NCBI RefSeq assembly: GCF_004522235.1
Contig: NZ_SDLT01000042.1
Location: forward strand, 43,676 to 91,875
DNA from: Amycolatopsis nivea
GTDB taxonomy: Bacteria; Actinomycetota; Actinomycetes; Mycobacteriales; Pseudonocardiaceae
DNA: 48,200 nucleotides
Direction of reading: 5' to 3'
The position numbers and the translations under genes are program-made. The notes under the pieces are model-generated. The model had not been told where the DNA came from and made no database searches. It saw only the letters and a program-made list of their open reading frames with translations. Below, piece after piece: positions 39,249-47,975 of this stretch (positions are counted from its first letter, which is position 1; each line of letters begins with the position of its first letter).

Positions 39249-40136
39249 ATGACCGAAACGACACTTCCCGCCGCCGCCGCGGGCACCTGGCAGCTCGGCT
39301 CCCGCACCGTCAACCGGCTCGGCTTCGGTTCGATGCGGCTCGGCGGTTCGCTCGACCCGAACGCACCGGTCGACGCCGACCGCGCGATTTCGGTGCTGCG
39401 CCGGGCCGTGGAACTGGGCGTGAACCACATCGACACCGCGGCGTTCTACTTCGGAGCCACCTGGTCGGCCAACGCGTTGATCAAGGCCGCGCTCGCCCCG
39501 TACGGCGACGACCTCGTGCTGACCACCAAGGTCGGCCCGTCGCGCGACGAAACCGGCCAGTTCCGGCCGTTCGCCCGCCCCGACGAACTGCGCGGCCAGG
39601 TCGAGCAGAACCTGCGCGAACTCGGCCGCGAGCGCATCGACGTCGTCAACCTGCGCATCGGCACCGGCCTCGACCGCGGCACCGGTTCGCTCGCCGAGCA
39701 CTTCGGCGCGCTGGCCGAACTGCGCGCCGAGGGACTGATCGGCGAGCTGGGGATTTCCAACGTCAGCGCCGAACACCTCGCCGAGGCGCAGGCGATCGCG
39801 CCGGTGGTGTGCGTGCAGAACCAGTACGGCCTGTCCGCCCGCCGCGAGGACGACGAACTGCTGCGGCTGTGCGGCGAACAGGGCGTGGCGTTCGTGCCGT
39901 TCTTCGCGGTCGCGAGCGGACAGTCCGACGCGGGCGAGCGGGTGGCCGAGGTCGCGCGGCGGCACGACGCGACGGACGCTCAGGTGCGGCTGGCGTGGAC
40001 GCTCGCGCAGGGCCCGCACGTGCTGGCGATCCCCGGTACGGGTGACCCGGCACACCTGGAGCAGAACGTCGCCGCGGCGGCGCTCGAACTCACCGACGAG
40101 GACCTCAAAACCCTCGAGGACCATTCAGCACGCTGA
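39249..40136 (+). CDS. Aldo-keto reductase-family protein
   Basis: 295 residues, TIM barrel. Catalytic Asp62 and Tyr67 (NHIDTAAFYFGATWS) and Lys94 (LTTKVGPSRD) are present. The usual histidine in the LxH position is Arg136 (DVVNLRIGTG), so the tetrad is incomplete; several AKR subgroups carry such a change and keep activity. The C-terminal IPGTGDPAHLEQNVAAAALE binds the NADPH phosphate. It is controlled with the divergent HTH gene. The ATG has TGGAG at a good distance. Confidence 0.85.
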   Translation: MTETTLPAAAAGTWQLGSRTVNRLGFGSMRLGGSLDPNAPVDADRAISVLRRAVELGVNHIDTAAFYFGATWSANALIKAALAPYGDDLVLTTKVGPSRDETGQFRPFARPDELRGQVEQNLRELGRERIDVVNLRIGTGLDRGTGSLAEHFGALAELRAEGLIGELGISNVSAEHLAEAQAIAPVVCVQNQYGLSARREDDELLRLCGEQGVAFVPFFAVASGQSDAGERVAEVARRHDATDAQVRLAWTLAQGPHVLAIPGTGDPAHLEQNVAAAALELTDEDLKTLEDHSAR

Positions 40137-40170
40137 ACACCGAGCGCGTCGATTTGGCCGGAAGGTCTCG

Positions 40171-40192
40171 ATCGGGTGAACAGGGTCTGACC
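40171..40192 (-). promoter_or_regulatory. PHO-box-like tandem 11-mers upstream of senX3
   Basis: Read on the minus strand, GGTCAGACCCT is followed directly by GTTCACCCGAT. The second fits the Streptomyces PhoP direct-repeat unit at nine of eleven positions; the first only at its GGTCA start and two later positions. It lies 95 bases before the senX3 start. SenX3/RegX3 are the PhoR/PhoP equivalents and are usually autoregulated, so this is a reasonable but unproven site. Confidence 0.4.
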
Positions 40193-40286
40193 CCGAGGCG
40201 AATATGTACCCCTCAGGTGTCACTCGCCTCACGACAGGGCTTCCAGGACTAGGCCGGAAGGCTACCGGGATGCTTACGATTCCCCC

Positions 40287-41525
40287 GTGACCACGCCTGT
40301 TGTCCTGCTGACGGCCATCGGCGCTCTTGTCGTCGGCGCGGTCGCCGGTTTCCTCGCGGCCAGGGTGCGAGCCCGGCGCGAGGCGGCCCGGCCCCTCGGC
40401 CCGACCGTCGCCGAGCTCCTGATGAGGCTGATCCGCTCGTCCAACAACGGCGTCATCGTGCTCAACCGGTTCGGCGACCTCGTGCTGCACAACCCGCGGG
40501 CGTACGAACTCGGCCTGGTCCGCGTCAACCAGGCCGATCCGCGGGCGCGCAAGGCCGCCGAGCAGGTGGTCGAGACCGACGAGCCGATGGAGGTCGACCT
40601 CTCGCCGCTGGAGAGCCGCGGCCGCCGCCAGCCGGAGGCGGTGCTCGGCGAGGTCCGGCCGCTCGGCGACGGGTTCACCGTCGTCGAGGCCGTCGACCAC
40701 TCCGAGGCGATCCGGCTGGAGGCGGTCCGCCGCGACTTCGTCGCGAACGTCAGCCACGAGCTCAAGACCCCGGTCGGCGCGATCGCGCTGCTCACCGAGG
40801 CCGTGCTGGACGCCGCCGAGGACGTCGAGGAGGTCCGCCGCTTCGGCGGCAAGATCCTGCGCGAGTCCACCCGGCTCGGCCAGCTCGTCACCGAACTCAT
40901 CGCGCTGTCCCGCCTCCAGGGCGCCGAACGGCTGCCGGACCTCAACGTGGTCGAGGTCGACGCCGTCGTGCGCGAGGCGCTCGGGCGCACCACGCTGTCC
41001 GCGGAATCCGCCGACATCACCATCACCACCGACACCCCGAGCGGCCTGCTCATCGAGGGCGACCGGACGCTGCTGGTCACCGCGCTGTCGAACCTGCTGG
41101 AGAACGCCGTCGCGTACTCGTCGGCGGGCAGCCCGGTGTCGATCTCGCGCCGGCTCGCTGACGGCATGGTCGAGATCGCGGTGACCGACCGCGGCATCGG
41201 CATCGCCGAGGACGAGCAGCAGCGCGTGTTCGAACGCTTCTACCGGGCGGACAAAGCCCGTTCGCGCGCCACCGGCGGCACCGGCCTCGGACTGGCGATC
41301 GTGAAACACGTCGCGGCCAACCACGGCGGTTCGGTCGGCCTGTGGAGCCGTCCCGGCACCGGGTCGACGTTCACCCTGCGCATCCCCGCGCACGTGCGCA
41401 CCGAACCCGCCGACACCGCACGCAAGGCCGCGCCCGCGCGGCCGGACAAGACCCCCGAGCGGACACCCCGGCTCGTGGCAACCGGGCAGGAAGTCTCCAG
41501 CCCAGACCATGGAGGAAACCTGTGA
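40287..41525 (+). CDS. senX3: Sensor histidine kinase SenX3 (PhoR-like)
   Basis: 412 residues. One membrane span at about 4-26, a PAS-like sensing region at about 45-145 (SSNNGVIVLNRFGDLVLHNP), the phosphorylated histidine H157 in VANVSHELKTPVGA, and the ATPase domain with NLLENAVAYSSAGS (N box), DRGIGIAEDEQQRVFERFYR and GGTGLGLAIVKHVA. It senses phosphate status and phosphorylates RegX3. The stop overlaps the regX3 start by four bases. A Pro/Lys-rich tail follows the ATPase domain. GTG start at 40287. Confidence 0.95.
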   Translation: MTTPVVLLTAIGALVVGAVAGFLAARVRARREAARPLGPTVAELLMRLIRSSNNGVIVLNRFGDLVLHNPRAYELGLVRVNQADPRARKAAEQVVETDEPMEVDLSPLESRGRRQPEAVLGEVRPLGDGFTVVEAVDHSEAIRLEAVRRDFVANVSHELKTPVGAIALLTEAVLDAAEDVEEVRRFGGKILRESTRLGQLVTELIALSRLQGAERLPDLNVVEVDAVVREALGRTTLSAESADITITTDTPSGLLIEGDRTLLVTALSNLLENAVAYSSAGSPVSISRRLADGMVEIAVTDRGIGIAEDEQQRVFERFYRADKARSRATGGTGLGLAIVKHVAANHGGSVGLWSRPGTGSTFTLRIPAHVRTEPADTARKAAPARPDKTPERTPRLVATGQEVSSPDHGGNL

Positions 41526-42211
41526 CGAGGGTTCTCATAGTCGAGGACGAAGAGTCCTTCGCCGACCCGCTCGCCTTCCTGCTGCGCAAGGAGGGTTTCA
41601 CCGCGGCGGTCGCGGTGACCGGCCAGCAGGCGCTGGAAGAGTTCGACCGCAACGGCGCGGACATCGTGCTGCTCGACCTGATGCTGCCCGGGATGAGCGG
41701 CACCGACGTGTGCAAGCAGCTGCGGCAGCGCTCCGCGGTGCCGGTGATCATGGTGACCGCGCGCGACAGCGAGATCGACAAGGTCGTCGGGCTGGAACTC
41801 GGCGCCGACGACTACGTGACCAAGCCGTACTCCGCGCGCGAGCTGATCGCGCGGGTGCGCGCGGTGCTGCGCCGCGGCGGCGAGCCGGGCAGCGACGGCG
41901 AACTCGCGCCGCTGGTGCTGTCGGCCGGGCCGGTGCGGATGGACGTCGAACGGCACGTGGTGACCGTGGACGGCGGCGAGGTTTCGTTGCCGCTCAAGGA
42001 GTTCGACCTGCTGGAGTACCTGCTGCGCAACGTCGGCCGGGTGCTCACCCGCGGCCAGTTGATCGACCGGGTGTGGGGCGCGGACTACGTCGGCGACACC
42101 AAGACGCTCGACGTCCACGTGAAGCGGCTCCGCTCGAAGATCGAGCCGGACCCGGGTTCGCCGCGGCACCTGGTGACCGTGCGCGGGCTCGGCTACAAGT
42201 TCGAGACCTGA
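41522..42211 (+). CDS. regX3: Response regulator RegX3 (PhoP-like)
   Basis: 229 residues, OmpR family. Receiver domain with the acceptor D52 in VLLDLMLPGMSG and K101 in DYVTKPYSARE; winged-helix DNA-binding domain with LPLKEFDLLEYLLRNVGRVL, RVWGADYVGDTKTLDVHVKR and HLVTVRGLGYKFE. It activates phosphate-uptake genes under phosphate limitation. GTG start coupled to senX3, with GAGGAAAC upstream. A 10-bp hairpin follows the stop. Confidence 0.95.
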   Translation: MTRVLIVEDEESFADPLAFLLRKEGFTAAVAVTGQQALEEFDRNGADIVLLDLMLPGMSGTDVCKQLRQRSAVPVIMVTARDSEIDKVVGLELGADDYVTKPYSARELIARVRAVLRRGGEPGSDGELAPLVLSAGPVRMDVERHVVTVDGGEVSLPLKEFDLLEYLLRNVGRVLTRGQLIDRVWGADYVGDTKTLDVHVKRLRSKIEPDPGSPRHLVTVRGLGYKFET

Positions 42212-42217
42212 GCGGTC

Positions 42218-42245
42218 TCCCGGCGGAATGCGGGGTCCGCCGGGA
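42218..42245 (+). terminator. Terminator after senX3-regX3
   Basis: TCCCGGCGGA (42218-42227) and TCCGCCGGGA (42236-42245) form a perfect 10-bp stem with an 8-base loop, seven bases past the stop. Confidence 0.7.
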
Positions 42246-42254
42246 CAACCGGTC

Positions 42255-42303
42255 CGTGAAGGGCTCCTTGCGGGAATCTGATTCCTTCAAGGAGTCCTTC
42301 ACG
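42255..42303. repeat. Amycolatopsis-type dispersed palindrome
   Basis: A 49-bp imperfect palindrome that opens CGTGAAGGGCTCCTTG and closes CAAGGAGTCCTTCACG. A near-identical element is at 48160 to the window end. Short frames read through it give chance peptides such as KESDS; these are not genes. Confidence 0.85.
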
Positions 42304-42422
42304 GCTTTTGTCCGGGTTTCTGCGCACACCGTGCCGGATCGCGCACGCTGAGTCGATGTTGATCCGAGTGGAGTTGGTTACAGTTTCGAGACCTGGCGCT
42401 GGGACCGGTACGCTGAATCCTC

Positions 42423-43406
42423 GTGCGCCTAGGGGTACTCGACGTCGGTTCCAATACCGTCCACTTGCTCGTGGTCGACGCCCACCGTGGCGCCCACCCG
42501 ACCCCGATGCACTCCGAGAAGACGATGCTGCGGCTGGCCGAACAGCTCACCGGCTCCGGCGAATTGAGCCGTCCCGGCGAGGACGGCCTGGTCCGGGCGG
42601 TCGAATCGGCCAAGGCCGCGGCCGCGCGGCTCGGCTGCGAGGACGTGCTGGCGTTCGCGACGTCCGCGGTGCGCGAGGCGAAGAACTCGGCGAAGGTGCT
42701 GGCCAGGGTAGGTGCCGAGACCGGCGTCAACCTGCGCGTGCTGTCCGGCGAGGACGAGGCGCGGCTCACCTTCCTGGCGGTGCGCCGGTGGTACGGCTGG
42801 TCGGCCGGGAAACTGCTGGTGCTGGACATCGGCGGCGGGTCGTTCGAGGTCGCGATGGGCCGCGACGAGGAACCCGAACTCGCCGAGTCGCTTCCGCTGG
42901 GAGCCGGGCGCACCACCCGCACCCGCTTCCGCAACGACCCGCCCACCCGGTCCGAGGTCGTCGCGACGTCGGCCTGGCTCGAGGACCAGCTCGCCGGGCT
43001 CGCGAAAAAGGTCGCCGGCCAGGGCCTTCCGGACCGGGTCGTGGCGACGTCCAAGACGTTCCGCTCGCTCGCCCGGCTGACCGGGGCGGCCCCCTCGGCG
43101 GCGGGCCCCCGCGTGCGCCGTACGCTCACCGACACTGCCCTTCGCCAGCTCATCGCCTTCATTTCGCGGATGACCGCCGCGGATCTGGCCCAGCTGGAAG
43201 GCGTCAGCGGGAGCCGGTCGCACCAGCTCGTGGCGGGCGCGCTGGTGGCGCAGGCCGCGATGCGGGCGCTCTCTCTCACGGAGTTGGAGATTTGTCCCTG
43301 GGCGCTGCGAGAGGGTGTCATCCTGCGGCGGTTGGACCACGCCAATGGGTCGGACGAAACTGGAACCGCGATCTCCGGCGTTTCGGCGAGCGGGGAGGAC
43401 CGGTGA
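42423..43406 (+). CDS. Ppx/GppA exopolyphosphatase-family protein (Rv0496-like)
   Basis: 327 residues, ASKHA fold: GVLDVGSNTVHLLVVD, LAFATSAVREAKNSA, VLSGEDEARLTFLAV and the second phosphate loop LLVLDIGGGSFEVAMG. This short form without the HD domain equals mycobacterial Ppx1 (Rv0496), which hydrolyses short polyphosphate and influences (p)ppGpp. It lies downstream of senX3-regX3, which fits phosphate metabolism. GTG start at 42423. Its stop overlaps a possible 51-aa ORF start. Confidence 0.92.
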   Translation: MRLGVLDVGSNTVHLLVVDAHRGAHPTPMHSEKTMLRLAEQLTGSGELSRPGEDGLVRAVESAKAAAARLGCEDVLAFATSAVREAKNSAKVLARVGAETGVNLRVLSGEDEARLTFLAVRRWYGWSAGKLLVLDIGGGSFEVAMGRDEEPELAESLPLGAGRTTRTRFRNDPPTRSEVVATSAWLEDQLAGLAKKVAGQGLPDRVVATSKTFRSLARLTGAAPSAAGPRVRRTLTDTALRQLIAFISRMTAADLAQLEGVSGSRSHQLVAGALVAQAAMRALSLTELEICPWALREGVILRRLDHANGSDETGTAISGVSASGEDR

Positions 43407-43558
43407 CAGCAGCGGACTGGACTTGGCCGACGAAGACCAGGCACGGTGAAGAGGTGACGGACATGCACTGCACGGTGTCGATTGCGCGCGGCTCCGGAGG
43501 CGGGTGTGCCCGAGTGACCACAACCAACCCCGAGCGCGCTTTGGACAGCACGGTATGA
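43403..43558 (+). CDS. Possible 51-residue ORF coupled on both sides
   Basis: A GTG at 43403 overlaps the Ppx stop (GTGA), with a strong GGGGAGG four bases upstream. The frame ends in a TGA at 43558 that overlaps the next gene's ATG (ATGA). So it exactly bridges two conserved genes with 4-base overlaps at each end. The product starts VTAADWTWPTKTRHGEEVTD and contains CTVSIARGSGGGC. GC at the third codon position is lower than in neighbours. No family recognised. It may be a real small protein, or a leader frame that couples translation of the downstream gene. Confidence 0.4.
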   Translation: MTAADWTWPTKTRHGEEVTDMHCTVSIARGSGGGCARVTTTNPERALDSTV

Positions 43559-45261
43559 CGGACCAGACCGGCGGCGACCAGCCCCAGAAGACCGTGGCCG
43601 AACTGCTCGCCCAGCACGGGCAGCAGGTCGACGGCGGACGGCGACGCAGGCGCAGGGCGGCCGATGACGAGGACGAGGCCGCCCCGCGGCGCTCGGGCCT
43701 CACCGACACCGGACCGCAGGCGATCATCGACCGGGTGGCGTCCGAGGGCGGCACCCCGCCGCCTCCTTCGCGTCCCCCGGGCGGCCGCCGCCGTCCGGAC
43801 GCGGCCCCGCGGCCCGGTCCGCAGGAATCGGGCCAGTACCCGCGTCCCGGGCAGCAGCCTTCGGGCCAGTACCCCGCGCCGCAGGACGCCGGGCCGCCGC
43901 CGATGAACGGCCAGCCGTCGGGGCAGTACCCGGCTCCGAACGGCCAGCAGGACTCCGCGTACGTGCGTCCGCCTGCTCCGCCGCAGGAGTCCGGGCAGTA
44001 CCCGCGACCTGCCAACGGCCAGCAGGACTCGGCCTACGTGCGCCCGCCCGCGCCGCCGCAGGAGTCGGGCCAGTTCGCCCGTCCCGCGCCGGGTCCGCAG
44101 GGCACCGGCTACCTGCGTCCCGCCGCACCGCAGGACTCCGGTTACGTGCGTCCGCCCGCTCCGCCGCAGGAATCCGGGCAGATGCCGGTGCCGCCGCGCG
44201 GCCGTCCGCCGCGTCCGCAGGCCGCCGACGAGGAGACTCGCGGCGCGGTGCCGCCGGTCCGCCGTCGGCCGGCGCCGCAGGCACCGCCGCCTCCGCCGCA
44301 GGACGGTGGCTTGGCTGCCCGGCTCGACGGTCTCGACGGCGACGCCCCGGAACCGCCCGCGCCGCCGATGGCGAGCGGTGCGTTCCCCGCGCCTGGCGCC
44401 CCGCCGGCCCCGAACCGGCCGAGGCGGGCTCCGGCCCGTCGTCCGGCTCCGAAGCAGGAGCCGCACACCGAGCAGTTCGACGCGATCGACGGCCCGCCCG
44501 CTGACGGCGTCGCCGAAGACGCGCCCCCAGCGGGTCTCGCCGGCTGGCGCCAGCGTCGGCAGGCGGAACAGCTGGAGGACACCGAGGTCGGCATGATGCC
44601 GGCCGTTCCGCCCGCTGGTGCGGAGCCGGAACCGGCCGAGGAGTACGCCGAGGACGACTACGTCGACGACGGCTACGAGGACGAGTACCCGCCCGCCGCC
44701 GCGGACTACGACGCGGGCCCGCCGACCGCGGGCTACCCGGCCCCGATGCCGTTCGCCCCGGGCGCCAAGGACCCGGTCGACGACGACCTGGCCGAGTACG
44801 AGCGCGAGTTCGCCGAGCCGTCCGGTTACCCCGACGGCCAGCCGGACTTCGAGGGCGACGACGGCTACGGGTACGAGCACGCCGAGGGCTACGAGCACGC
44901 CGACGGTTACGCCGAAGGCGACGAGTACGACGACTACCCCGAGGAAGCCGTCGCCGAGGACGCTCCGGAGGCCGAAGCCGAGCCGGAACCCGAGGTGTCC
45001 GCGGGCAAGCAGTGGCTGACGCTGGCCGGGCAGCTCGCGCTGGGCGTCGTCGGCGGTGCCGCCGTGTGGCTGGGCTTCAACTGGCTGTGGGTCAACCTCG
45101 CGCCCGCCGCGCTCGTGGGCGCGCTGCTGGTGATCGTCGCGCTGGTCTGGATCGTGCGGAAGATCCGCCGTGCCGAGGACCTGCAGACGACCCTGCTGGC
45201 GATTCTCGTCGGGTTGGTGGTGACGGTGTCGCCCGCGGCGCTGTTGCTGGTGGCCAAGTAG
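43555..45261 (+). CDS. Pro-rich, acidic multi-repeat membrane protein (Rv0497-like)
   Basis: 568 residues. N-terminus MTDQTGGDQPQKTVAELLAQ is conserved in Rv0497-type proteins and continues with RRRRRRAADDEDEAAPRR. Then a long cytoplasmic region rich in Pro/Gln with repeats of ESGQYPRP and DSAYVRPPAPPQ, an acidic Tyr/Glu stretch (about 375-480), and three C-terminal membrane spans (AGQLALGVVGGAAVWLGF; AALVGALLVIVALVWIV; LLAILVGLVVTVSPAALLLV). The repeats extend it well beyond the mycobacterial length. Function unknown; conserved between Ppx and the TIM-barrel gene. Confidence 0.85.
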   Translation: MTDQTGGDQPQKTVAELLAQHGQQVDGGRRRRRRAADDEDEAAPRRSGLTDTGPQAIIDRVASEGGTPPPPSRPPGGRRRPDAAPRPGPQESGQYPRPGQQPSGQYPAPQDAGPPPMNGQPSGQYPAPNGQQDSAYVRPPAPPQESGQYPRPANGQQDSAYVRPPAPPQESGQFARPAPGPQGTGYLRPAAPQDSGYVRPPAPPQESGQMPVPPRGRPPRPQAADEETRGAVPPVRRRPAPQAPPPPPQDGGLAARLDGLDGDAPEPPAPPMASGAFPAPGAPPAPNRPRRAPARRPAPKQEPHTEQFDAIDGPPADGVAEDAPPAGLAGWRQRRQAEQLEDTEVGMMPAVPPAGAEPEPAEEYAEDDYVDDGYEDEYPPAAADYDAGPPTAGYPAPMPFAPGAKDPVDDDLAEYEREFAEPSGYPDGQPDFEGDDGYGYEHAEGYEHADGYAEGDEYDDYPEEAVAEDAPEAEAEPEPEVSAGKQWLTLAGQLALGVVGGAAVWLGFNWLWVNLAPAALVGALLVIVALVWIVRKIRRAEDLQTTLLAILVGLVVTVSPAALLLVAK

Positions 45262-45295
45262 TCCGCCGCAAAGGACGCTGGGGCAGGATGGGCGC

Positions 45296-46099
45296 GTGAG
45301 TGAGAGCGCGCCCGTCCCTGTGGGTCTGAGCACCGCCTCGGTGTGGCCGCTGCGCGCGGGCGCGGCGTTCGAGCTGGCCGCCGATCTCGGCTACGACGGC
45401 GTCGAGGTCATGGTCTGGGCTGATCCGATCAGCCAGGACGTCTCGGCGATCCGGCGCTGGTCGCGGCGCACCGGGATGCCGGTGCTGTCGGTGCATTCGC
45501 CGTCGCTGCTGATCACGCAGCGGATCTGGTCGCCGGATCCGGAGGTGCGCCTGCGCCGCTCCGTGGACGCCGCGCTGGAACTCGGTGCGCGCACGGTCGT
45601 GGTGCATCCGCCATTCCGCTGGCAGCGGCGGTACGGCGACGCGTTCGGCGATCTCGTGGACGAACTGGAGGACGCCAGCGGCGTGGACGTCGCGGTGGAG
45701 AACATGTTCAAGGTCCGTCCGCCCGGCGGGTCGCGTGATGCGCGCGTGTCGGCGTTCCGGCCGTCGATCGATCCCACAGACGTCGGATTCCGGCACTACA
45801 CCTTGGATCTGTCGCATTCGGCCGCGGCGCGGATGGACGCGCTCGCGCTCGCGGACCGGATGGGGGCGGGGTTGAGCCACGTCCATTTGGCGGACGGGAC
45901 CGGGATTCCGAAGGACGAGCACCTGATTCCGGGGCATGGCGGGCAGCCGTGTGCGGAGTTGCTGGAGAAGCTGGTCAGTGACGGGTTCGCCGGCCAGGTG
46001 GTGCTGGAGGTCAACACCCGGCATGCCACGGGGGCGGCGGCGCGGGCGCGGGCGTTGGCCGAGGCGCTGTTGTTCGCCCGGTTGCATCTGGGGCAATGA
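45296..46099 (+). CDS. Sugar phosphate isomerase/epimerase-like TIM-barrel protein (Rv0498-like)
   Basis: 267 residues, AP-endonuclease-2/xylose-isomerase-like barrel: GLSTASVWPLRAGAAFELAA, YDGVEVMVWADPIS, VLSVHSPSLLITQRIW, VVVHPPFRWQRRYG, VENMFKVRPP, LSHVHLADGTGIPKDEHLIP and VVLEVNTRHA. The conserved His/Glu/Asp residues form a metal site. Substrate unknown. The order matches Rv0498. GTG start at 45296, 35 bases after the membrane protein. Confidence 0.88.
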   Translation: MSESAPVPVGLSTASVWPLRAGAAFELAADLGYDGVEVMVWADPISQDVSAIRRWSRRTGMPVLSVHSPSLLITQRIWSPDPEVRLRRSVDAALELGARTVVVHPPFRWQRRYGDAFGDLVDELEDASGVDVAVENMFKVRPPGGSRDARVSAFRPSIDPTDVGFRHYTLDLSHSAAARMDALALADRMGAGLSHVHLADGTGIPKDEHLIPGHGGQPCAELLEKLVSDGFAGQVVLEVNTRHATGAAARARALAEALLFARLHLGQ

Positions 46100-46260
46100 T
46101 CCCTGGGTGATCTTGCTCGGCTGTCCGGGCGGTCCCTGCCCTGCTCGGCTCGCAAAGGCGGCCGGGCACCGTAAAGTGCGGGCGTGACCTCGTTGCCATC
46201 GCCGTCTCCAGATTTCGCCGGACCCGGTTCCACGCGCCGTATCGCCGTGGCCGGTCGTCC

Positions 46261-47091
46261 GTGAGCGCGGCCGACGACACCGCGACCGCCTTCGACGGGG
46301 CCACCTCAGTGCGGTCGCTCGGGGACGGCACGTTCACCGCGACGTTGCGGTCGGAATGGTCGATCGGGGTCCATCCGCACGGCGGGTTCCTGGTGGCGTT
46401 GCTGGCGAAAACCGCCGCCGCCGCGTTGCACGAGCGCGGGGACGCGACTGTCGATCCGCTCGCGGTGAGCACCGAATTCCTGCACGCGCCCGCGCTCGGC
46501 CCGGTGCTGCTGCGCGCGGACGTGCGCAAGGTCGGCCGCCGGGTTTCGGTGGTCGCGGTGTCGCTCGAACAGCGCGGCCGGGCCTGCGTCGAGGCGAGGG
46601 TCACGGTCGGCCGGTTGCCGATGCGCCGTTCCGAATGGACGGACCTGCCGCAGATGCCCGCCGAACCGCCGTCGAACGCGCCGCAGCTCGGCAAGGACAC
46701 TCCGGAAGGCCCGTTCCACCTGTCCGCCGCCTGCGACGTCCGCCTGGACGCGGCGACCGCGGGATTCCTCACCGGACGCACCGGCGACCCGCCCCGGCTG
46801 CGGATGTGGGCGCGTCCGCGCGTGGGCCAGCCCGACGTGTACTTCTCGCTGCTGGCGGGCGATCTCAACCCGCCGGTGGTGGCGAACCTCGGCAGGCACG
46901 GCTGGGCCCCGACGGTCCAGCTGACCTCGCTGCTGCGCACCCGCCCGGCCCCTGGCTGGCTGCGGATCCTCGTCGAATCGCGCTCGGTGCACGAGCCGTG
47001 GTTCGACTCGGACGCGACCGTCGTGGACTCCCAAGGCCGCCTCGTCGCGCAGGTGCGGCAGCTGGCGCTCGCCCCGGCACCGGGCACCTGA
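46261..47091 (+). CDS. Acyl-CoA thioesterase-family protein (Rv0499-like)
   Basis: 276 residues, double hot-dog fold like TesB: SEWSIGVHPHGGFLVALLAK, STEFLHAPALGPVLLRADVR, KVGRRVSVVAVSLEQRGRAC in the first half and WAPTVQLTSLLRTRPAPGWL, EPWFDSDATVVDSQGRLVAQ in the second. It probably hydrolyses an acyl-CoA; specificity not visible. Order matches Rv0499 before proC. GTG start at 46261; the 161-base gap before it holds no other gene. Confidence 0.85.
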   Translation: MSAADDTATAFDGATSVRSLGDGTFTATLRSEWSIGVHPHGGFLVALLAKTAAAALHERGDATVDPLAVSTEFLHAPALGPVLLRADVRKVGRRVSVVAVSLEQRGRACVEARVTVGRLPMRRSEWTDLPQMPAEPPSNAPQLGKDTPEGPFHLSAACDVRLDAATAGFLTGRTGDPPRLRMWARPRVGQPDVYFSLLAGDLNPPVVANLGRHGWAPTVQLTSLLRTRPAPGWLRILVESRSVHEPWFDSDATVVDSQGRLVAQVRQLALAPAPGT

Positions 47092-47115
47092 GCCGCGTTT
47101 GGCACGCTGAAGCAC

Positions 47116-47928
47116 ATGAGTGTGATCGCGGTGCTGGGTGCGGGAAAGATCGGCGAAGCCCTGCTGTCGGGCCTGCTCAACGGCGGCCACGAGCCAGGCG
47201 ACCTGCTCTTCACCGAGCGGTACGAGGAGCGGGCGCGCGAGCTGGAAACGCGCTACCCGGGCATGAAGGCGGCGACCGTCGCGGACGCGGCGCGGCGCGC
47301 GGACATCCTCGTGGTCGCGGTGAAGCCGCAGGACATCGAGCCGGTGCTGGACGAGCTGGCCCCGCTGCTCGGTCCGGCGTCGCTGGTGGTGTCGCTGTGC
47401 GCAGGGCTGCCGACCGCGCTGTACGAACGCCGGCTCGCTGAGGGCGTGCCGGTGGTCCGCGTGATGCCGAACACCCCGATGCTGGTCGGCGAGGCGATGA
47501 GTGCGATCTCACCCGGCCAGCACGCGACGCCCGCGCACGTCGCGACGGTCAAGGAACTGCTGTCGCACGTCGGCCAGGTCGTCGAGGTCCCGGAGCGGCA
47601 GCAGGACGCGGTCACCGCACTGTCCGGATCCGGCCCGGCGTACTTCTTCTACCTGGTCGAGGCCATGATCGACGCGGGCATCCTGCTCGGCCTGCCGCGC
47701 GCGCTGGCCGGACAGCTGATCATCCAGTCGGCGGTCGGCGCGGCGAAGATGCTGGCCGAGGGCCAGGACCACCCGGTACTGCTGCGCGAGGCGGTGACGT
47801 CCCCCGCCGGGACCACCATCAACGCGATCCGCGAACTGGAGAAGCACGGCGTGCGCGCGGCATTGCTCGACGCGATCGAGGCAGCCCGCGACCGGTCGGA
47901 GGAGCTGGGGCGCGCCCACGAGAACTGA
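47116..47928 (+). CDS. proC: Pyrroline-5-carboxylate reductase
   Basis: 270 residues. NADPH-binding IAVLGAGKIGEALLSGLLNG at the start, VVAVKPQDIEPVL, VRVMPNTPMLVGEAM, and the dimerisation/active-site part TALSGSGPAYFFYLVEAMID and LREAVTSPAGTTINAIRELE, the latter being the family signature. It makes proline from P5C in the cytosol. It follows the thioesterase gene by 25 bases and is followed by a terminator hairpin. Confidence 0.96.
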   Translation: MSVIAVLGAGKIGEALLSGLLNGGHEPGDLLFTERYEERARELETRYPGMKAATVADAARRADILVVAVKPQDIEPVLDELAPLLGPASLVVSLCAGLPTALYERRLAEGVPVVRVMPNTPMLVGEAMSAISPGQHATPAHVATVKELLSHVGQVVEVPERQQDAVTALSGSGPAYFFYLVEAMIDAGILLGLPRALAGQLIIQSAVGAAKMLAEGQDHPVLLREAVTSPAGTTINAIRELEKHGVRAALLDAIEAARDRSEELGRAHEN

Positions 47929-47950
47929 TCGTCCGCCTCCGGTCGGACCG

Positions 47951-47975
47951 CCCCAATGCCACATTGGGGTTTCTC
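47951..47975 (+). terminator. Terminator after proC
   Basis: CCCCAATG (47951-47958) and CATTGGGG (47962-47969) with a three-base loop, followed by TTTCTC. It is the only hairpin in the window with a short T-run directly after. Confidence 0.75.

Noticed and set aside
42045..42329. Short minus-strand ORF over the palindrome at 42.25-42.3 kb
   Set aside because: It is a translation of the dispersed palindrome and of antisense regX3; such frames are a known annotation artefact.
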